Source: Blepharisma japonicum (Eukaryota > Ciliophora > Heterotrichea > Heterotrichida > Blepharismidae). Taken from it: DNA of 64,000 nt. The position numbers and the translations under genes were made by a program. The notes under the pieces were generated by a model. The model was not told where the DNA came from and did not search any database. It was given only the letters and a program-made list of their open reading frames with translations. Below are positions 54,457 through 64,000 of this stretch, piece after piece. Position 1 is the first letter of the stretch, and every line of letters starts with the position of its first letter. The DNA is taken from the NCBI GenBank assembly GCA_949751835.1, contig CATKHK010000074.1, positions 1-64,000 of the forward strand. Direction: 5' to 3'.

Positions 54457-57400
54457 TTATATGCGCATTCTCCCTGAATTACCTGCTGTGCTTGTTCAAT
54501 ACGACGCATCTATTTTCTGCTTTGAAACTTCATTAAAATCATCAATATAATCATGAATTGATTTAGGGAAAGGCAAGAAAATTTTCATATTTTTAGAATT
54601 TACATCAAATCCTCTAGCTCTTGATGTCATAGGACTTGTAGAATGTGATGAAAAGCATGAAGTCCACGAAAGATCTGCTTTATTTCCACTCTTCCTTTGT
54701 AATGTATTAGATAAATTCAGCCTTTTCCTTTCTATTTCTTTTGCTCTTGCTGAATTGCTGACCCAAACAACAAATGCATTAGCTAATCTTCTGATAAATA
54801 CTTTTTTAAAAAAATAATCAATTTTCACATATTTATAAATTCTTGCCCTTTCACTTTTGTCATAAATTCTGGTAAATCCAATATAAAGATAATCTTTTTG
54901 AGATCTTTTGAAAACATATTGTAGGAGATTATTAAATTTGTAAACTTTGCATGCATTTTTAAGATTTTTGGCATAGGAATAAATTGATCTGAATGAGCTC
55001 TTTTTATCGTTTATACGATGATGCTGGACTATTTTGGAGAGTTTTATTAGTAATGGGCCTGCATTATGAAGGCTGCTTCTTTTGGGTTTTGGTTTATAGT
55101 TTGCTCTATAAGTAGATTTTTTTTGAGAAGAATATTGAACAATTTTGTCAAATCCGCTTTGCATTTGGCTTTGCTTTATTATTTTTTTTATTGCTAATGC
55201 TAATATTTTTGCTGATTTTTCCCTGAATAATTTTTTTTCGTTATAAAATGGATCATCTTGCAATAATCTTGGCTTAATGAATTCTGTTTCTTTTAATGAC
55301 TCAATAGAGTCAAATGAGCAAATGTCGGCGAACTTATTACTGAGCGGTCTTGTTTGGTCTTTTAAAACATTTAAAATGAGTGCTTCAAATAAGCAATTAA
55401 TTCAGTATCTGACATCTGATCTCCTTTCCTCTGTAAAATTTTTTCAATTATTGAATTTCATATATTGAATGAAATGCTCTCGATTCCTCAAAATAATTGT
55501 AATGAACTTCTTGATTTTTTTGATTTTTATTATTAATTTGCTCGTTATTTCAACTGATTCTTGAAGCTCGATATCAAAATCTGCATATTTTGAAGGCAGA
55601 GGCTTGCAGACTAAGAAAGGGCGAGGGCGAATTTCTGTATGATTGGTGACAGAATTTAATGAAAATCTTGAGCTGTCTCTAGTATAGACTTGAGATGGCG
55701 ACGTGTCCGCTGTTTTTATACTTTCAATAGAATCAAATGGATTTTTCTCTTTATATGGTGTGAATACGTTTGGGTTTGAAGGGTCAAAGGATAAGTTTTC
55801 TCTTCGATGATTTTTATTATTAACGATTTTAATTCCCAAAGAATTAATAGGGCCAGAAATATTGCATTTTGAGGTCTTACGTTTTTGATCAAATACAATA
55901 TCAGGTGTTTCTTTGACAGTTACTATAGGAATTTTTTCTGGTTTTGAAGAGTTTTCTTTTGGAATAAAGGGAAGAGCTTCTGCTTTTTTCTTTTCTTTTT
56001 CATTAAGAAGATCTTGGGGTTTTTTAGGTGCTGCTTGTGCTGGCAAGTTAATTATGGAGTCACTAAGCCGATTGTTTTCAATAGCTGGGTGGCAACCATC
56101 TATACCAGGTGAGCTCACTTCTTTTTTTGGGCTTTGGGTGGACACATTAGGCTTCCGCTGTGTCTGTGAAAGCGCCCTTAAGTTTCGTTTTTCTCTATTT
56201 CTTTCTGCAAAGCTTCCAGGTTTCTTTGGCATTTCTAGTTTTATAGAATCTTTTTCTTGGCTGTCTGTGCTATTTTCCTTAATTTCTTCTTTTTCATTTC
56301 TTGGACTAGTTTGAGTGCGCTTTTCAGACTGCACATTTCTTCTTAATTTTGCAATATTTCTTGCAGGTCTTGGAGCTCTTGAACTATCATCTGTTTGTCT
56401 TTTATCCTCTTTCTTAGGAATTTCACCTTTTTCTGAGCTCTGGATAGATGTGTTAATTATATCTTTTATGTCTTTTTCATCCCCAGGCCCAAAAAGGCTT
56501 AAGCTGCTTTCATCACATATTGATCTGCTCGATTCATTGTCAGGGTTAAAAGAGCCAAATGTTTTGCTTAAATCTTCATTATCACTCTTTAAATATCCAA
56601 AAATCGAAATACCTGATAATTGGGAAAAAGAAAGCTTGTTCGAAGAACTATCAATAGGCGAAGCTCCAAAATCTACAAGAGCTTGACTTTGGATTGTGCT
56701 TGTTTTAAAGGAAGGAGTTTCTGCCCCAATTTTTTCAGCATGATTTGGATGAGATGATCTGGCATTTTGATGCTTTGGAGGCTTTCTTGTATCATTTGTG
56801 GGCTTTTCAAATCTTTCTTGTTTTGAGAGTCTGCCTATAATGGCCCTGAATGGCTTTTCAAGAGAAAAGTAAAAAAGGGCTTGCTCTAGTCCGGCAAGAG
56901 CTTTTCTTGCATTATATAAATTTCACTTCTTAGTCGGTGATTGTTGCATTTTTGATGAAGCGGATTTGTTTCTTAAATTAATTTTATTTTTTTTCCAAAT
57001 TTTAAACGGAGATTGGCATCTTTTAATATCAGACTTTTTAATCAGCCTGCAGAGTGCACTCTTTGATCTCAGCTTAGCTTTCCCTCCTATCAAAAATTGC
57101 CCAAAATGCTTCCCCAAGCATCTCTTAAAAATCTTAATACAATTATTCAAAATTCCAATTCATTTGTATTTATTCATCATCATTTTATTTCTCCAATCTA
57201 GAAACGCCTTTTCTTTAATTAATTTTTCGTTTCGATTTTTTAATACTTCACCGATTTCCTTTGTCCTTTTTTTCTTATATGCTAAATAATCAGCATCTGG
57301 TTCGCTTATTCTGCTAAAAACTAAATCACAAGATTTATTCTCATCAATGCGTAAATCATTTTTTCTCGGCTCAGGAGAGCTATAGAAGCTCCTTATTTTG

Positions 57401-57747
57401 TGCTCTGAGATCTGGGATGGGTTTAAAGTTGACTCTCTTTTGAATTCTTTAAAAATACACTTCATCATGTTAAAGGAGAATTTTACCTTTTTCGACATAA
57501 ATTTTCGAGCAATTAAAGAAAATCTCAACGTGAATACAAGACCTCTTGGTTGAAAAAAGCCATCACTATTGTCAGTTAGTGCGTTCAATATTTCAGTGGC
57601 ATGCTCTTCACCAAAGCATTCGTCTAGAAGCATAATGAGCTCAGAAATTAGAGTTTGAACTCTCTGTTGACCTTTTAGCTGCTGTTGACAGACATCACTA
57701 ATTAGTAAGACTGCTTTTCTTAGTTTGACTTCTTTTGACTTGTCCAT
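54457..57747 (-). CDS. Very large hypothetical protein, 1096 aa
   Basis: One exon; four TGA-Trp codons join five apparent frames into one without TAA or TAG. The last 13 codons (after SYW) are included because the final TGA is Trp. The N-terminal ~105 residues form a helical domain (LLISDVCQQQLKGQQRVQTLISELI). A basic helical region (WRNKMMMNKYKW, FKRCLGKHFGQFLIGG) is followed by a long disordered acidic/Pro/Lys stretch, and the C-terminal ~250 residues are again basic helices (IIKIKKIKKFITIIL; FFKKVFIRRLANAFVVWVSNSARAK). No known domain. Size and layout suggest a scaffold; role unknown. Confidence 0.78.
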
Positions 57748-58301
57748 TTTATAAATTTTGATATATGAATGCCTACTAAAATTGCACTATCAATTTAATG
57801 CAAGTTTTTTTAAGAGTAGTTGAATAATTTATTGTTAAATTCGATAAAGATTAATTACTGCACGTTAATTGTGCCATTTTATCAGACACCTTTGCGATAT
57901 AGAATTGCAAGCCGCTTACTTCAAAATTTTAAAAAATGTAATGGAATAGAAGTATTTTAAAATTATTTTCTTATATTACTTCATTACATTTAAAAGATAC
58001 CAAGATTGCCTTATTTGAAGTTTTGCTTTAATAATTCAAACGAAATATACTAATACCATATTTAATTCGATAATTTCGGAGGCGTTATTGTTAATCTTAA
58101 GTTTGTGGAGTTCAATCCTACATGCTTAAGTTTACTATTCATACTATAATAAATTGCTTAGGACCAATTCGTAACAATATCGTGACTGTTTATTAAAGAA
58201 AAAGATTATTTTTGCTATAATGTACAAATAATTCACTGCACGTAAATAGTTAAATAATTATTAGATTAAAATTATTGTTTGTCTAAAGTAATTATATTAA
58301 G
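57748..58301. other. Intergenic
   Basis: 554 bp between two minus-strand genes; AT-rich, nothing recognisable. Confidence 0.4.
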
Positions 58302-59537
58302 TTAACGCATTTTACCTGGCAAAACACTATCCGACATTGACGAAATTTTATAATAAGTGCTTTTTTCACTAAAAAGATGTGTTAGAAATACAAAAACTCC
58401 CATTTGTATAACTGTACAGCCCAAAATAACCACTTTATTTCTCAAATAAGGTGCAAACAGCCATGACATAATAATAAGAATAGGCAATGCTAAAAAGTAA
58501 ATAGATGCCAATACTGCAAATTGTGTAACAAACTGGCCCATTTTGCCATTAACTTTTTTCATCAAGCCTCTAATTAAATAAATAAACCAGCCCCAGAGTC
58601 CAAGCCTTATTAAAATCAATAAAAATCCAATAATTCCTTCATAATCACTGAACTTATAATATGAATCATCTGTAATTCTTCCTAACCCCACAATTACCAG
58701 ATTAAGTAAAACGACCATAAGTCCTACAGGTATATACACATCAGCATCAGGAAAATCTTTTGACTTTAAAGTCCAGCCAGTCGCCATTAAAATAAAGAGA
58801 ATAGTGATAATCAATGTTGAAACAATTTCTAAGGATTGTGAAAAAAAATCAAAAACTGTGATTCCTTTGCCATTGTAAGAGTAGACCCAGAGATGAATGC
58901 ATTGGAAGAAAATCCCTCCGAACTGACAACCTATAGAGGAGTTAAAAAAAATTAAATTTGTTTCAACATCATTGGTTTTCTGGAACATTTTTATCAGCCT
59001 GAATATGTTTCCTGATAAGGCAATTAGATAGAGCACTAGTAGAATAGGGTATATATAGACTAATCCTTTATCTTCAGTAGAAAACTCAGAATGCCCTTCA
59101 TTAACGAAATGCATTTCTACCTTAATTCTTGTTTTGTCTGTTAGCTTGCCTTCACAGTCAGATATAGCGAAATACCATACGTGAGGTCTTATTTTCTGCG
59201 ACAATTTTCCATTTAATTGTTCTGACCATTCTCCATTTGGATTAAGGAATAAAAATCTTTCTCTTCTTGAAAGATCAACTTTTGTTTTGCAGTCGTTTGT
59301 GTCCATAACTTCATCCCAGTTATCATCAATATATACACTAGCGACTAGTGATATATCATCCTTATACGTCTCATTCATAGGTTTATTGAATTTTGCTTTC
59401 AATTCCCATTCCCCAGACCCTACATCTACAGCAAATTTGCTTACATATTTCCATTGCTGGCCAGCCCCTAAAGTGACAACATTTGATACATACTTAGCAA
59501 ATGATGCACTCGCAAGGAAGAAAATGACCAGCATCAT
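58302..59537 (-). CDS. GPR180/TMEM145-like seven-transmembrane protein
   Basis: 411 aa, one exon. Signal peptide (MMLVIFFLASASFA), an extracellular beta-rich ectodomain (~15-160; DISLVASVYIDDNWDEV, two Cys), then seven hydrophobic spans starting at KGLVYIYPILLVLYLIALSG. The layout and SSIGCQFGGIFFQCIHLWVYS match the GOST/intimal-thickness-receptor group (Pfam rhodopsin-like GPCR TM domain). Function of the group is poorly known; roles in trafficking or signalling are proposed. Divergent from the transaminase gene with only 55 bp between start codons. Confidence 0.8.
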   Translation of the reverse strand: MMLVIFFLASASFAKYVSNVVTLGAGQQWKYVSKFAVDVGSGEWELKAKFNKPMNETYKDDISLVASVYIDDNWDEVMDTNDCKTKVDLSRRERFLFLNPNGEWSEQLNGKLSQKIRPHVWYFAISDCEGKLTDKTRIKVEMHFVNEGHSEFSTEDKGLVYIYPILLVLYLIALSGNIFRLIKMFQKTNDVETNLIFFNSSIGCQFGGIFFQCIHLWVYSYNGKGITVFDFFSQSLEIVSTLIITILFILMATGWTLKSKDFPDADVYIPVGLMVVLLNLVIVGLGRITDDSYYKFSDYEGIIGFLLILIRLGLWGWFIYLIRGLMKKVNGKMGQFVTQFAVLASIYFLALPILIIMSWLFAPYLRNKVVILGCTVIQMGVFVFLTHLFSEKSTYYKISSMSDSVLPGKMR

Positions 59538-59592
59538 TTCAATATTTATTGTAATATCCAGAACTTTAATGGGATTTAATCATAAATTATAA
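59538..59592. promoter_or_regulatory. Very short bidirectional promoter region
   Basis: Only 55 bp separate the ATGs of two divergent genes, so core promoters and both 5' leaders must overlap or lie inside coding DNA. AT-rich; no clear element. Confidence 0.5.
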
Positions 59593-60735
59593 ATGATCAG
59601 GAGATTCTTCCGATTCAGCTTTCCTACACTTTATACCCCTGGCCCAGTAAAAACCACTCAAAGAACCAAAGATGCTGTTTTAATTGACTACGGGTCCAGA
59701 GATCCTACATTTAGCAGGATGGTTGAAGAAATTAAAGTTAAGGTACTGAGGATTGCTGAGCTGAATGAAACAGAATATACTACGATTATCATGCAAGGAC
59801 CTGGATCATATGGAGTTGAAGGAGCTCTAGGAGCTATTAAAAGAGATGGGAGCGAAAAAATTCTTGTGGCAAGAAATGGGCATTATGGTATGAATATTGA
59901 AAAAATAGCTAGGACACTTAAAATCCCTTATAAAGTTGTAGAAAAGCCAGAAAATCAGCCAATTACTCCGAGTGATGTCGTAAATGCATTAGAAGATAAT
60001 ATCACCCATTTCTCAATGGTCCATTCTGAAACACCTACAGGAATGCTTAACCCGCTGGGCTCAATTTGTCAAGCTTTAAATGAAACCAAGCCAGGGCTTA
60101 TAAAAATAATTGATGGGATCAGCTCTTTTGGAATGGCACCTATTGATTTAAAATCAGCTAATATCCATTATTACTGCACATCATTCAATAAATTCTTACA
60201 AGGTCACCCTGGCGCTGGGCTTGTCCTTGCAGAACTAAACCAATTAAAAAAGACAAAAGGCCTAGGCCATTCTTTATCTCTTGACTTATATGACCAATGG
60301 GACTATCAACTTAAAAATTACGGCCAATTCAGGTTTACCCCTCCTACACATATGTTGGCAGCTCTCCATGCATCTTTATGTGAAGCTGAAGAAACCGGAG
60401 GAGTTCAAAAAAGACTTGATATTTTAAGAGAAAATCAAAGAATAATGCATGAAGAGCTTCATAAAATAGGGTTTAAGCCTTTCTTAGCTCCTGAAAACCA
60501 AGCTTTATGTGTAACTACATATTATCAGCCTAGCCATCCTAATTGGGATTTTACGACTTTCCAAAATAGGTTATGTGAAAAGGGAGTTTGGATTTACCCA
60601 ACTTGCGTCACTAAAAGTGCTAAGACATTTAGAGTTTCAGTATTAGGAGATCATAACATAGAAAGCACGCTTCATCTTGTGAACAGCATTAAAGAGACTC
60701 TTAAAGAAATGAAAATAGAAATACCATTGAAATAA
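59593..60735 (+). CDS. 2-aminoethylphosphonate-pyruvate transaminase
   Basis: 380 aa, one exon. Class V aminotransferase fold: LYTPGPVKTT at the N-terminus, MQGPGSYGVEGALGA, MVHSETPTGMLNP, IDGISSFG (Asp for the PLP pyridine N), TSFNKFLQGHPG (PLP Lys), SLSLDLYDQW and RFTPPTH. These are the signatures of PhnW-type enzymes rather than of serine or alanine-glyoxylate relatives. It interconverts 2-aminoethylphosphonate plus pyruvate with phosphonoacetaldehyde plus alanine. MIRRFFRFSFPTLY could target mitochondria. Ciliates are known to be rich in aminoethylphosphonate lipids, so this may serve synthesis or salvage. Confidence 0.88.
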   Translation: MIRRFFRFSFPTLYTPGPVKTTQRTKDAVLIDYGSRDPTFSRMVEEIKVKVLRIAELNETEYTTIIMQGPGSYGVEGALGAIKRDGSEKILVARNGHYGMNIEKIARTLKIPYKVVEKPENQPITPSDVVNALEDNITHFSMVHSETPTGMLNPLGSICQALNETKPGLIKIIDGISSFGMAPIDLKSANIHYYCTSFNKFLQGHPGAGLVLAELNQLKKTKGLGHSLSLDLYDQWDYQLKNYGQFRFTPPTHMLAALHASLCEAEETGGVQKRLDILRENQRIMHEELHKIGFKPFLAPENQALCVTTYYQPSHPNWDFTTFQNRLCEKGVWIYPTCVTKSAKTFRVSVLGDHNIESTLHLVNSIKETLKEMKIEIPLK

Positions 60736-60768
60736 TTCATTCAGAGTAATAGTGATTTTAATTTAAAT

Positions 60769-61779
60769 ATGGAAGGGACATATTGGTTTTACAACTGCCA
60801 TGAACAGAGAAGACTGGATGAGATTGCAGCACTAGGATACAAGTGTACAGGAAGGCTGTGGAATGACTTGGCGAATATAATTCAAGCCCTTTCTGCGTAT
60901 ATGCATCCTTCTTTTAAAGAGCAACTAAGAGATATGTCTACATCATCTGGCCAAGAAATCGAGATACCTAATTTCTTAGCGACTTCTTTCCATTTTGATA
61001 TTTTTTCATTCAAAATTTTGATTTTTGCGTTAACTACAGATCCTGTGAGAATGCTTAGATTCAATAATTGTGGGCTAAGTGAAGAACTTGTAGAAATGTT
61101 ACAAAGCATTATTCATTTAGATCATATAAATTGGATACAGCTTGACTGGAATCCTGGACTTCCTGATCGAAAATATATAGATTTTCTCAAAGAAGGCACA
61201 AAACTGCAGACATTGTCATTAAGATGCTGCAATCTTGGAAATGAAGCAATTCATGGGATCTGTGAAGCGCTGAAAACAAATAAAACCATTAAAGCATTGG
61301 ATTTGTATGGAAATAGCTTCAATACATTAACTGATTTTGCTAGTGTTTTAGAAACAAATAGATATCTAGTGCATTTAAATTTGGCAAAAAACCATTTAAC
61401 TGATGATCACATTGCGCCTTTTGTAGGGGTGTTTGGGAGATTGCATTTCCCTGATGATAAAGTGGAAGAGTATAGAAAAAAAGAAAAAGATCTTGCAAAG
61501 GCAAAAGCACTAAAATCAAGGGGAAAGCAAGTAGAGCCCGAGCCACCTGCAGATGAATTGATGCAGGATGAAGAATCAAAGCAGTTTTATTTGATAAAAA
61601 ATAAGGTATTCAAAAGACTGAATTTATCTTTAAACAATATTTCAAGCGATCATTACTTAAGGCAACTCTTGCATCAAGTTTTGCCAAATTTCAAATTGGT
61701 ATTGCAAGTGAATCCAATCCCAGAATCAGTTAAAAGGCAGCTAGCGATGGGATTTGCAGATATTCTGATACTTAACTAA
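60769..61779 (+). CDS. Leucine-rich repeat (ribonuclease-inhibitor-like) protein
   Basis: 336 aa, one exon, 33 bp after the transaminase stop. About five LRR units from ~120 to 235 (LRFNNCGLSEELVEML, IQLDWNPGLP, LSLRCCNLGNEAIHGICEAL, LDLYGNSFN, LNLAKNHLTDDHI), then a charged helical insert (EEYRKKEKDLAKAKALKSRG) and a last LRR (LNLSLNNISSDHYLRQLL). Typical of ciliary LRR proteins such as TCTE1/DRC5-like ones. Partner unknown. Confidence 0.8.
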   Translation: MEGTYWFYNCHEQRRLDEIAALGYKCTGRLWNDLANIIQALSAYMHPSFKEQLRDMSTSSGQEIEIPNFLATSFHFDIFSFKILIFALTTDPVRMLRFNNCGLSEELVEMLQSIIHLDHINWIQLDWNPGLPDRKYIDFLKEGTKLQTLSLRCCNLGNEAIHGICEALKTNKTIKALDLYGNSFNTLTDFASVLETNRYLVHLNLAKNHLTDDHIAPFVGVFGRLHFPDDKVEEYRKKEKDLAKAKALKSRGKQVEPEPPADELMQDEESKQFYLIKNKVFKRLNLSLNNISSDHYLRQLLHQVLPNFKLVLQVNPIPESVKRQLAMGFADILILN

Positions 61780-62614
61780 TAAATAGATTTAGCAATTTTT
61801 AAAAATTTACAATTGGAAATAAAAAAGGGTAATTTTGTGAAAATTTATAAGTTTAAAGATTATGCAAAAAGATTGAGTGCAATTATGAAGGTAAGTTTTA
61901 TTATTGTGTTAGCCTTTAACTGAATTTTTATTAATAGTGAAGAATTCATATAATTAGTTTAATCATGCAGAGATGGATAAAACTTCAGTTTAGTAATTAA
62001 TTCCGACCATATTGTATCAATTTCTAAAGAATTTGTATTATTATTAGATGCTTATAAAAGTTTAGAATTATGAAAATAGAAGTTTTGATAATAAATCTTT
62101 AGCATCAGAGGTTGTAAGTATTTTTTTTATCGTCAACTTTTAAGAATTAAACTTATTAAAATAAACAACTTATAATTACACCTTTGCAATTTCTTAGACT
62201 TTAAAACTTAAATTTTACCTCTTGTAGGACAGAATACCAATTATTATTATAATTACTATTTCAATCTTCAGCTCCTATTTTACACAGTTAATTAATATAA
62301 ATTTATAATTATCCTATTTCCAATTAAATAGCCCCATATAACCTTTCCTCTTCCCATCCTAAGTCTTTAAAACTCAACCGCCTTCTTAACACCCTCTAAA
62401 CCTTTATCCCTGCAAACTTTCATCAATGTACTCTTTTTCCCTCTGAGTTGCCATTTCCATATCAATATGAGAATAATTTAAGTCTATATAAGGCCAAACC
62501 GAACTTTTTCCATATCCAGCCTCTTCTGATTTGTTGTTAAAGTTTAAATTTGAAAATCCATATTAGCGCAAGTATCTCACGTCAATAGGAACGTGTAGGG
62601 TGCATATTTATAAA
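61780..62614. other. Intergenic with possible small ORFs
   Basis: 835 bp. On the minus strand, 62404-62556 is open and protein-like (GKSSVWPYIDLNYSHIDMEM) but lacks an ATG upstream; a possible 16-nt intron just before its stop would extend it to a second protein-like stretch (GVKKAVEF). On the plus strand a 22-codon signal-like frame begins at 61886. Neither is firm enough to call. Confidence 0.35.
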
Positions 62615-62992
62615 ATGAGTGGAGTTCTTACGAGATTCATGAATAATGCAGAGAAATGTGGGATTTGCCTGAACCCTGTTTCCTATCAAGGCAAGCTAAG
62701 TTGTTGCAATCACAATTTTTGCTTTGATTGCATTACGAAGTGGTCTCAAGTAATGCTAACTTAGACTGAAAATTCATGCCCACTATGCAAAGATAGGTTT
62801 CATACAATTACAAAAATTGTCAAACGAACTCAGTATCGTAACACCAGGGCGGATCGCCCTGTGGTGGTTGAAGTGACCCACAAAAATCAATGCGCAGCGA
62901 TGAGAGAAAGCGAAATGGTCAATATATTAGAGCTCATGCTTACACATGAACTTGATCGTCTCTTTGAATTATTAGATAGATTAAATGTATAA
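62615..62992 (+). CDS. Small RING finger protein
   Basis: 120 aa from two exons joined by a 15-nt intron at 62750-62764 (gtaatgctaacttag, in-frame TAG). RING finger of C3HC4 type: CGIC (15-18), CCNHNFCFDC (30-39), CPLC (50-53). A basic segment (KIVKRTQYRNTRADRP) follows, then a C-terminal helix. The intron lies inside the RING between Cys pairs, so unspliced RNA gives no working finger. Likely an E3 ubiquitin ligase; substrate unknown. Confidence 0.8.
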
Positions 62993-63773
62993 TGAGTCCC
63001 CTATAATTTTACATCTTTATTAGCTTAATTCGAATAGCAAAATCTTAGCTGCAGCGAAGAAACTCCTATTTATAGAGATGATTTAAGAATATTTTAGAGA
63101 GCAAGGGTTGATTTATTTGGGGGTTTGGAATGTTGCTACTTTTGAACATTTTTCTTAGAGATAGAAATGAATAGCAGTGGCTTATACTGCTTAATAGTTC
63201 ATAACAATATCTTTAAATCTCAATGGAATTTCAAAGATGGCTAAAGATTTTTAGAAGGTTGAATTCTGTGAAACTCTAGATATTTTAACTTAAAAATTCC
63301 AAATATAAAATATACCAACCCATTGCATATTTTTGATAAAATTAGTCTTAGTTTATAATTATAAGGATTAAAAATGCAAAACACTCTTAAAGTCTATACT
63401 ATTTGTAGCTGAATTTTTCTTTTCATTAATAAAATAATAATGAATTTTTAAAAATGCTGAATAAAAAACTCGACACTTTGAAAATTTAAAATCAAAAAAT
63501 TTCAGCTCTAATTAAAATTGCTTAAATTAATTGCTTTAGTAATAAATATAATGATAATTCAATTAAAATCTCTATTTATAAGAATTTTTATATAATTCCT
63601 TTTCAAACTGGCCTTATTAAATTTCAGTAATTTTTTTTATATATTAATCCACCAGAATTCTATTTCTTTCTTTACTTCTAGTCTATTCTAAAATTTCCAA
63701 TTATTGACTCCTCCGAATTTATATCTAATTAAGATTCCCTTCCATAATAGCCAGTCATTTATTAATATACGTC
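62993..63773. other. Intergenic
   Basis: 781 bp, AT-rich, nothing recognisable; the right end is the upstream region of the carboxylase gene. Confidence 0.4.
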
Positions 63774-64000
63774 ATGATTAGAAGAATCCTGATCGCAAAC
63801 AGAGGCGAGATCGCCTGCAGGGTCATGAGGACAGCCGAAAGAATGGGCATTGAGTGCGTCGCTGTCTACTCTGAGCCAGATCGAAAGTGTAAGCACGTAC
63901 AGATGGCTGACAAGGCTTACTTGATTGGACCTGCTCAATCTACTAAAAGCTACTTAGACATGAACAAAATATTGTCTGTGTGTCTTGACGCCAAGGTTGA
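63774..64000 (+). CDS. Biotin-dependent carboxylase, biotin carboxylase subunit (partial, runs off the window)
   Basis: First 75 codons only. [44 protein letters not shown] and [11 protein letters not shown] are the N-terminal ATP-grasp signatures of biotin carboxylases and resemble the alpha chains of propionyl-CoA or methylcrotonyl-CoA carboxylase. Which of these (or pyruvate carboxylase) cannot be told without the rest. There is almost no room for a targeting peptide, unless the true start is upstream. Confidence 0.88.
   Translation, partial: MIRRILIANRGEIACRVMRTAERMGIECVAVYSEPDRKCKHVQMADKAYLIGPAQSTKSYLDMNKILSVCLDAKV

Noticed and set aside
55913-56686. Two long plus-strand frames
   Set aside because: Antisense shadows of the disordered region of the 1096-aa gene on the minus strand.
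1-64000. CRISPR arrays, tRNA genes, prokaryotic operons, old virus-like elements
   Set aside because: No repeat-spacer array, no cloverleaf I could support, and no capsid, integrase or polymerase motif was seen; short introns and family content are eukaryotic.

Overview
This window looks like macronuclear DNA of a heterotrich ciliate, most likely Blepharisma. Three things point there. (1) TGA is read as tryptophan: it fills conserved Trp positions in many genes, such as the second W of a PWWP domain, the WWKN before the anchor of an R-SNARE and a Trp in a Rab. Stops are only TAA and TAG. (2) I placed 23 introns and every one is 15 or 16 nt long with GT..AG ends. (3) The 5' end of an 18S rRNA gene at the left edge is of ciliate type and the DNA is AT-rich and gene-dense. 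The species name is inference from established knowledge of Blepharisma; code and introns are read directly from the sequence.

Layout. 1-54 is the 5' end of 18S rRNA on the minus strand, then about 1.6 kb without convincing genes. 1.66-13.4 kb holds conserved genes: a transcriptional-type cyclin, an ABHD17-like hydrolase with a ubiquitin-interacting motif, RAD51, an MFS transporter, a coiled-coil protein, STT3, and a Rab followed closely by a guanylate-binding-protein GTPase. 13.4-24.1 kb is a young accessory island: five cyclin-Y/PHO80-like copies (three intact, two broken), conserved upstream palindromes, a duplicated 1.1-1.2 kb block carrying an unannotated 87-aa MGSC protein in each copy, and a decayed block. 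24.1-33.2 kb carries lineage-specific proteins, a membrane protein with a PAM2 motif, a VAMP7-type R-SNARE and ARP2. 33.4-48.9 kb carries a VPS9-like protein, coiled-coil, EF-hand and C2 proteins, MIC60, a saposin-like secreted protein, casein kinase 1, and a PWWP plus TFIIS-domain protein. 49.4-64 kb carries a ketoacyl-synthase homologue lacking catalytic residues, a RING/TRAF zinc-finger protein interrupted by a 59-nt TA-bounded stretch, a 1096-aa protein, a GPR180/TMEM145-like seven-TM protein, 2-aminoethylphosphonate transaminase, an LRR protein, a small RING protein, and the start of a biotin-dependent carboxylase.

Functional themes are membrane traffic (Rab, VPS9-like, R-SNARE, GBP, ARP2), mitochondria (MIC60, ketoacyl synthase homologue, carboxylase, possibly the transaminase) and phosphonate metabolism, which fits ciliate phosphonolipids. 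Most genes are separated by under 200 bp and are read from both strands, so there are many short shared promoters. Reading TGA as stop or ignoring 15-nt introns would split or truncate about half of these genes, including the prenylation tails of the Rab and the GBP.
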